Source of the DNA: Okeania sp. SIO2C9
Lineage (GTDB): Bacteria > Cyanobacteriota > Cyanobacteriia > Cyanobacteriales > Microcoleaceae
Direction: 5' to 3'
DNA: 64,000 nt
Assembly: GCF_010672455.1 (NCBI RefSeq)
Contig: NZ_JAAHGO010000001.1
Coordinates: 49,495 to 113,494 of the forward strand
The stretch's first letter is position 1. Every line of letters starts with the position of its first letter. A program made the translations under genes and the position numbers. Of this stretch, positions 62,758 through 64,000 are shown piece by piece. Below the pieces are notes generated by a model, which saw only the letters and a list, made by a program, of their open reading frames with translations, did no database searches and had not been told where the DNA came from.

Positions 62758-64000
62758 TTAGACATTTTTATCGGGTTTTAATTGTTTGATAAAATCTATA
62801 ATTTCAGCAATTACTCACTCTTTTTCTATTCTATTCAGAGAATAGCCAAACATATGTTTATTATCCAAAAATGTAGATGTTTTTTTTCAACCTTTCAATA
62901 AAAACGTGATAACTTCTCTTGCACTATTGTAAAAATATTGTTCAATGTAAACTCGCATTATATCTTCTGTTTGAGCTGTAATTGTACGACTAAATACCCA
63001 ATAACTTCAATTAATAAAAAACTGATTTTGATGTATTTTTACATGAGTGATATGGTAGAAATAAAAGAATGTATAGCAGATAAAAGGAGTCACTATTAAT
63101 GAAGTAAATAGCCACATAATTATAGGGTTTATTAGGAGGTATGACACAGACGCATACCAGTATAAATAACTAAAAAATAATAGAAAAGGCATAAATATAA
63201 ATAAAGCTATCTCCGGTTTTTCTCCTAACGGAGACGGAATATCAATAATTAAACTTGTAGATGTTTTTTTCAGAGTTACTTTACTGCCTTCAGGTTTTTG
63301 GTGAGAGTATTTAACTGAAGAGGAAGCAGAATAAATAATTTCTGAATTATTACTAAGTACATTCAAAGCTGCTGTTGCCGACTGAAATCTATCTTCCCAT
63401 ATAGGTTCTAATATTACATCTAACCAATTCATAAATTCTGGTGAAATTTTCACACAAGAGCGAAAATCTATTTTCATTCTTTTTTGAGGTAATTCATCTG
63501 GGGAACGATGAGTTAATAAATATAATAAAGTTGCACCTAAACTATATAAATCTGAGGCATAATAAGCTTGTCCTCGTAATTGTTCTGGTGGCATATATCC
63601 AATAGTTCCTACAAAGGTTCCACTCAAAGACATTGTCTGACGATAAATATCTTTAACTGCCCCAAAATCTACTAAAAATACTTGGCAATCAGGTTGTAAA
63701 ATAATATTTTCTGGTTTAATATCCCGGTGAATTATTGGCGGATTTAATTGATGTAAATAACTGAGAATGTTCAAAATTTGAATCGCAATATTTTTAACTT
63801 GTATTTCTGTCGGATGCCAACCTTTTTTCACCCCATTTGCCAAGGAATTTCCCCGCACTAATTCACGAATTAAATAAAAGCATCTATCTTGCTCTGTATC
63901 AATATAAAAATAATTCAAATATTTGGGAATTTGAGGATGATGCAAATTGGCAATAACTTTAGCTTCCCTCTCAAAAAGTTCTAATATTTTCCAGTCTTTT
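62758..64000 (-). pseudogene. third kinase copy, interrupted by TGA codons, 5' end outside window
   Basis: The frame is open from the window edge (KDWKILELFEREAKVIA) through HRDIKPEN, DFGAVKD and a hydrophobic region to a TGA at 63007-63009. The same frame continues with SYWVFSRTITAQTEDIMR, then another TGA, FLDNKHMFGYSLNRIEKE, a third TGA, and VIAEIIDFIKQLKP to a TAA at 62758-62760. Comparison with copy 2 puts the first and third TGA at conserved tryptophans (INWNFW, QKWLFAEI). The kinase domain itself is intact, so a truncated kinase may still be made. The start lies beyond 64000. Confidence 0.75.

Noticed and set aside
62758..63009. genome-wide TGA-to-Trp recoding
   Set aside because: TGA ends several intact genes at the expected place, including the antitoxin overlap TGATG and the TPR-methyltransferase.

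Overview
The window is AT-rich chromosomal DNA from a cyanobacterium, most likely a filamentous, repeat-rich member of the Oscillatoriales type. The lineage call rests on a carboxysome shell protein (CcmP), a photosystem II lipoprotein (CyanoQ/PsbQ), an isolated rpsN, scattered HIP1 octamers (gcgatcgc), and the many heptanucleotide tandem repeats, MITE-like elements and dispersed palindromes that fill almost every intergenic gap. The species cannot be named from this sequence alone.

Layout. 1-4500: a partial gene end, a Uma2-family gene, then three copies of one TPR-gene leader (1018, 1957, 2926), each followed by different cargo: a toxin-antitoxin pair with a truncated toxin, a REP-associated transposase with flanking REP palindromes, and an intact TPR-methyltransferase gene. 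4616-13879 (minus): a tightly packed seven-gene set (TPR-glycosyltransferase, second glycosyltransferase, three methyltransferases including FkbM, an asparagine-synthase-like amidotransferase, a sulfotransferase) that looks like a glycan or glycoconjugate decoration operon. 14572-25938: scattered housekeeping and unknown genes (membrane protein, GHL10 glycosidase, MazE-like antitoxin, argD, two paralogous secreted proteins, DoxX, DUF3598-like, alpha/beta hydrolase). 27130-30855: an animal-type haem peroxidase and an IS200/IS605-type TnpB element. 31066-35208: aat, a small conserved gene, rpsN, nth, rseP. 35675-37200: the decayed remains of an ethylene-receptor-like sensor joined to cyclase sequence.

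37814-38955 is the most unusual part. A conserved gene of unknown function is followed on the same strand by two tandem tRNA-like sequences whose halves are in reversed order: T-arm and 3' acceptor strand first, then 5' acceptor strand and D-arm. In both, the acceptor, D, T and anticodon-position stems all form. They are either circularly permuted tRNA genes or, more likely, tRNA-mimicking Y-RNA-like (YrlA-type) noncoding RNAs. This is the best candidate here for an undescribed system.

39358-46373: a small basic ORF, a pentapeptide-repeat protein, ccmP, a single-domain response regulator, an ABC-F ATPase and a conserved unknown. 46916-52285: a giant NACHT NTPase with 28 nearly identical 34-residue HEAT-like repeats, probably a defence or sensing STAND protein. 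53637-59187: a ThiO-like FAD oxidase, psbQ, an SDR, a patatin lipase and an alpha/beta-fold protein lacking the nucleophile serine. 59685-64000: three tandem Ser/Thr kinases, the last interrupted by TGA codons and cut by the window edge.

Most genes stand alone, separated by repeat-laden gaps. The clear functional groupings are the glycan operon, the TA pair, the kinase array, and the unknown gene with its two tRNA-like RNAs.
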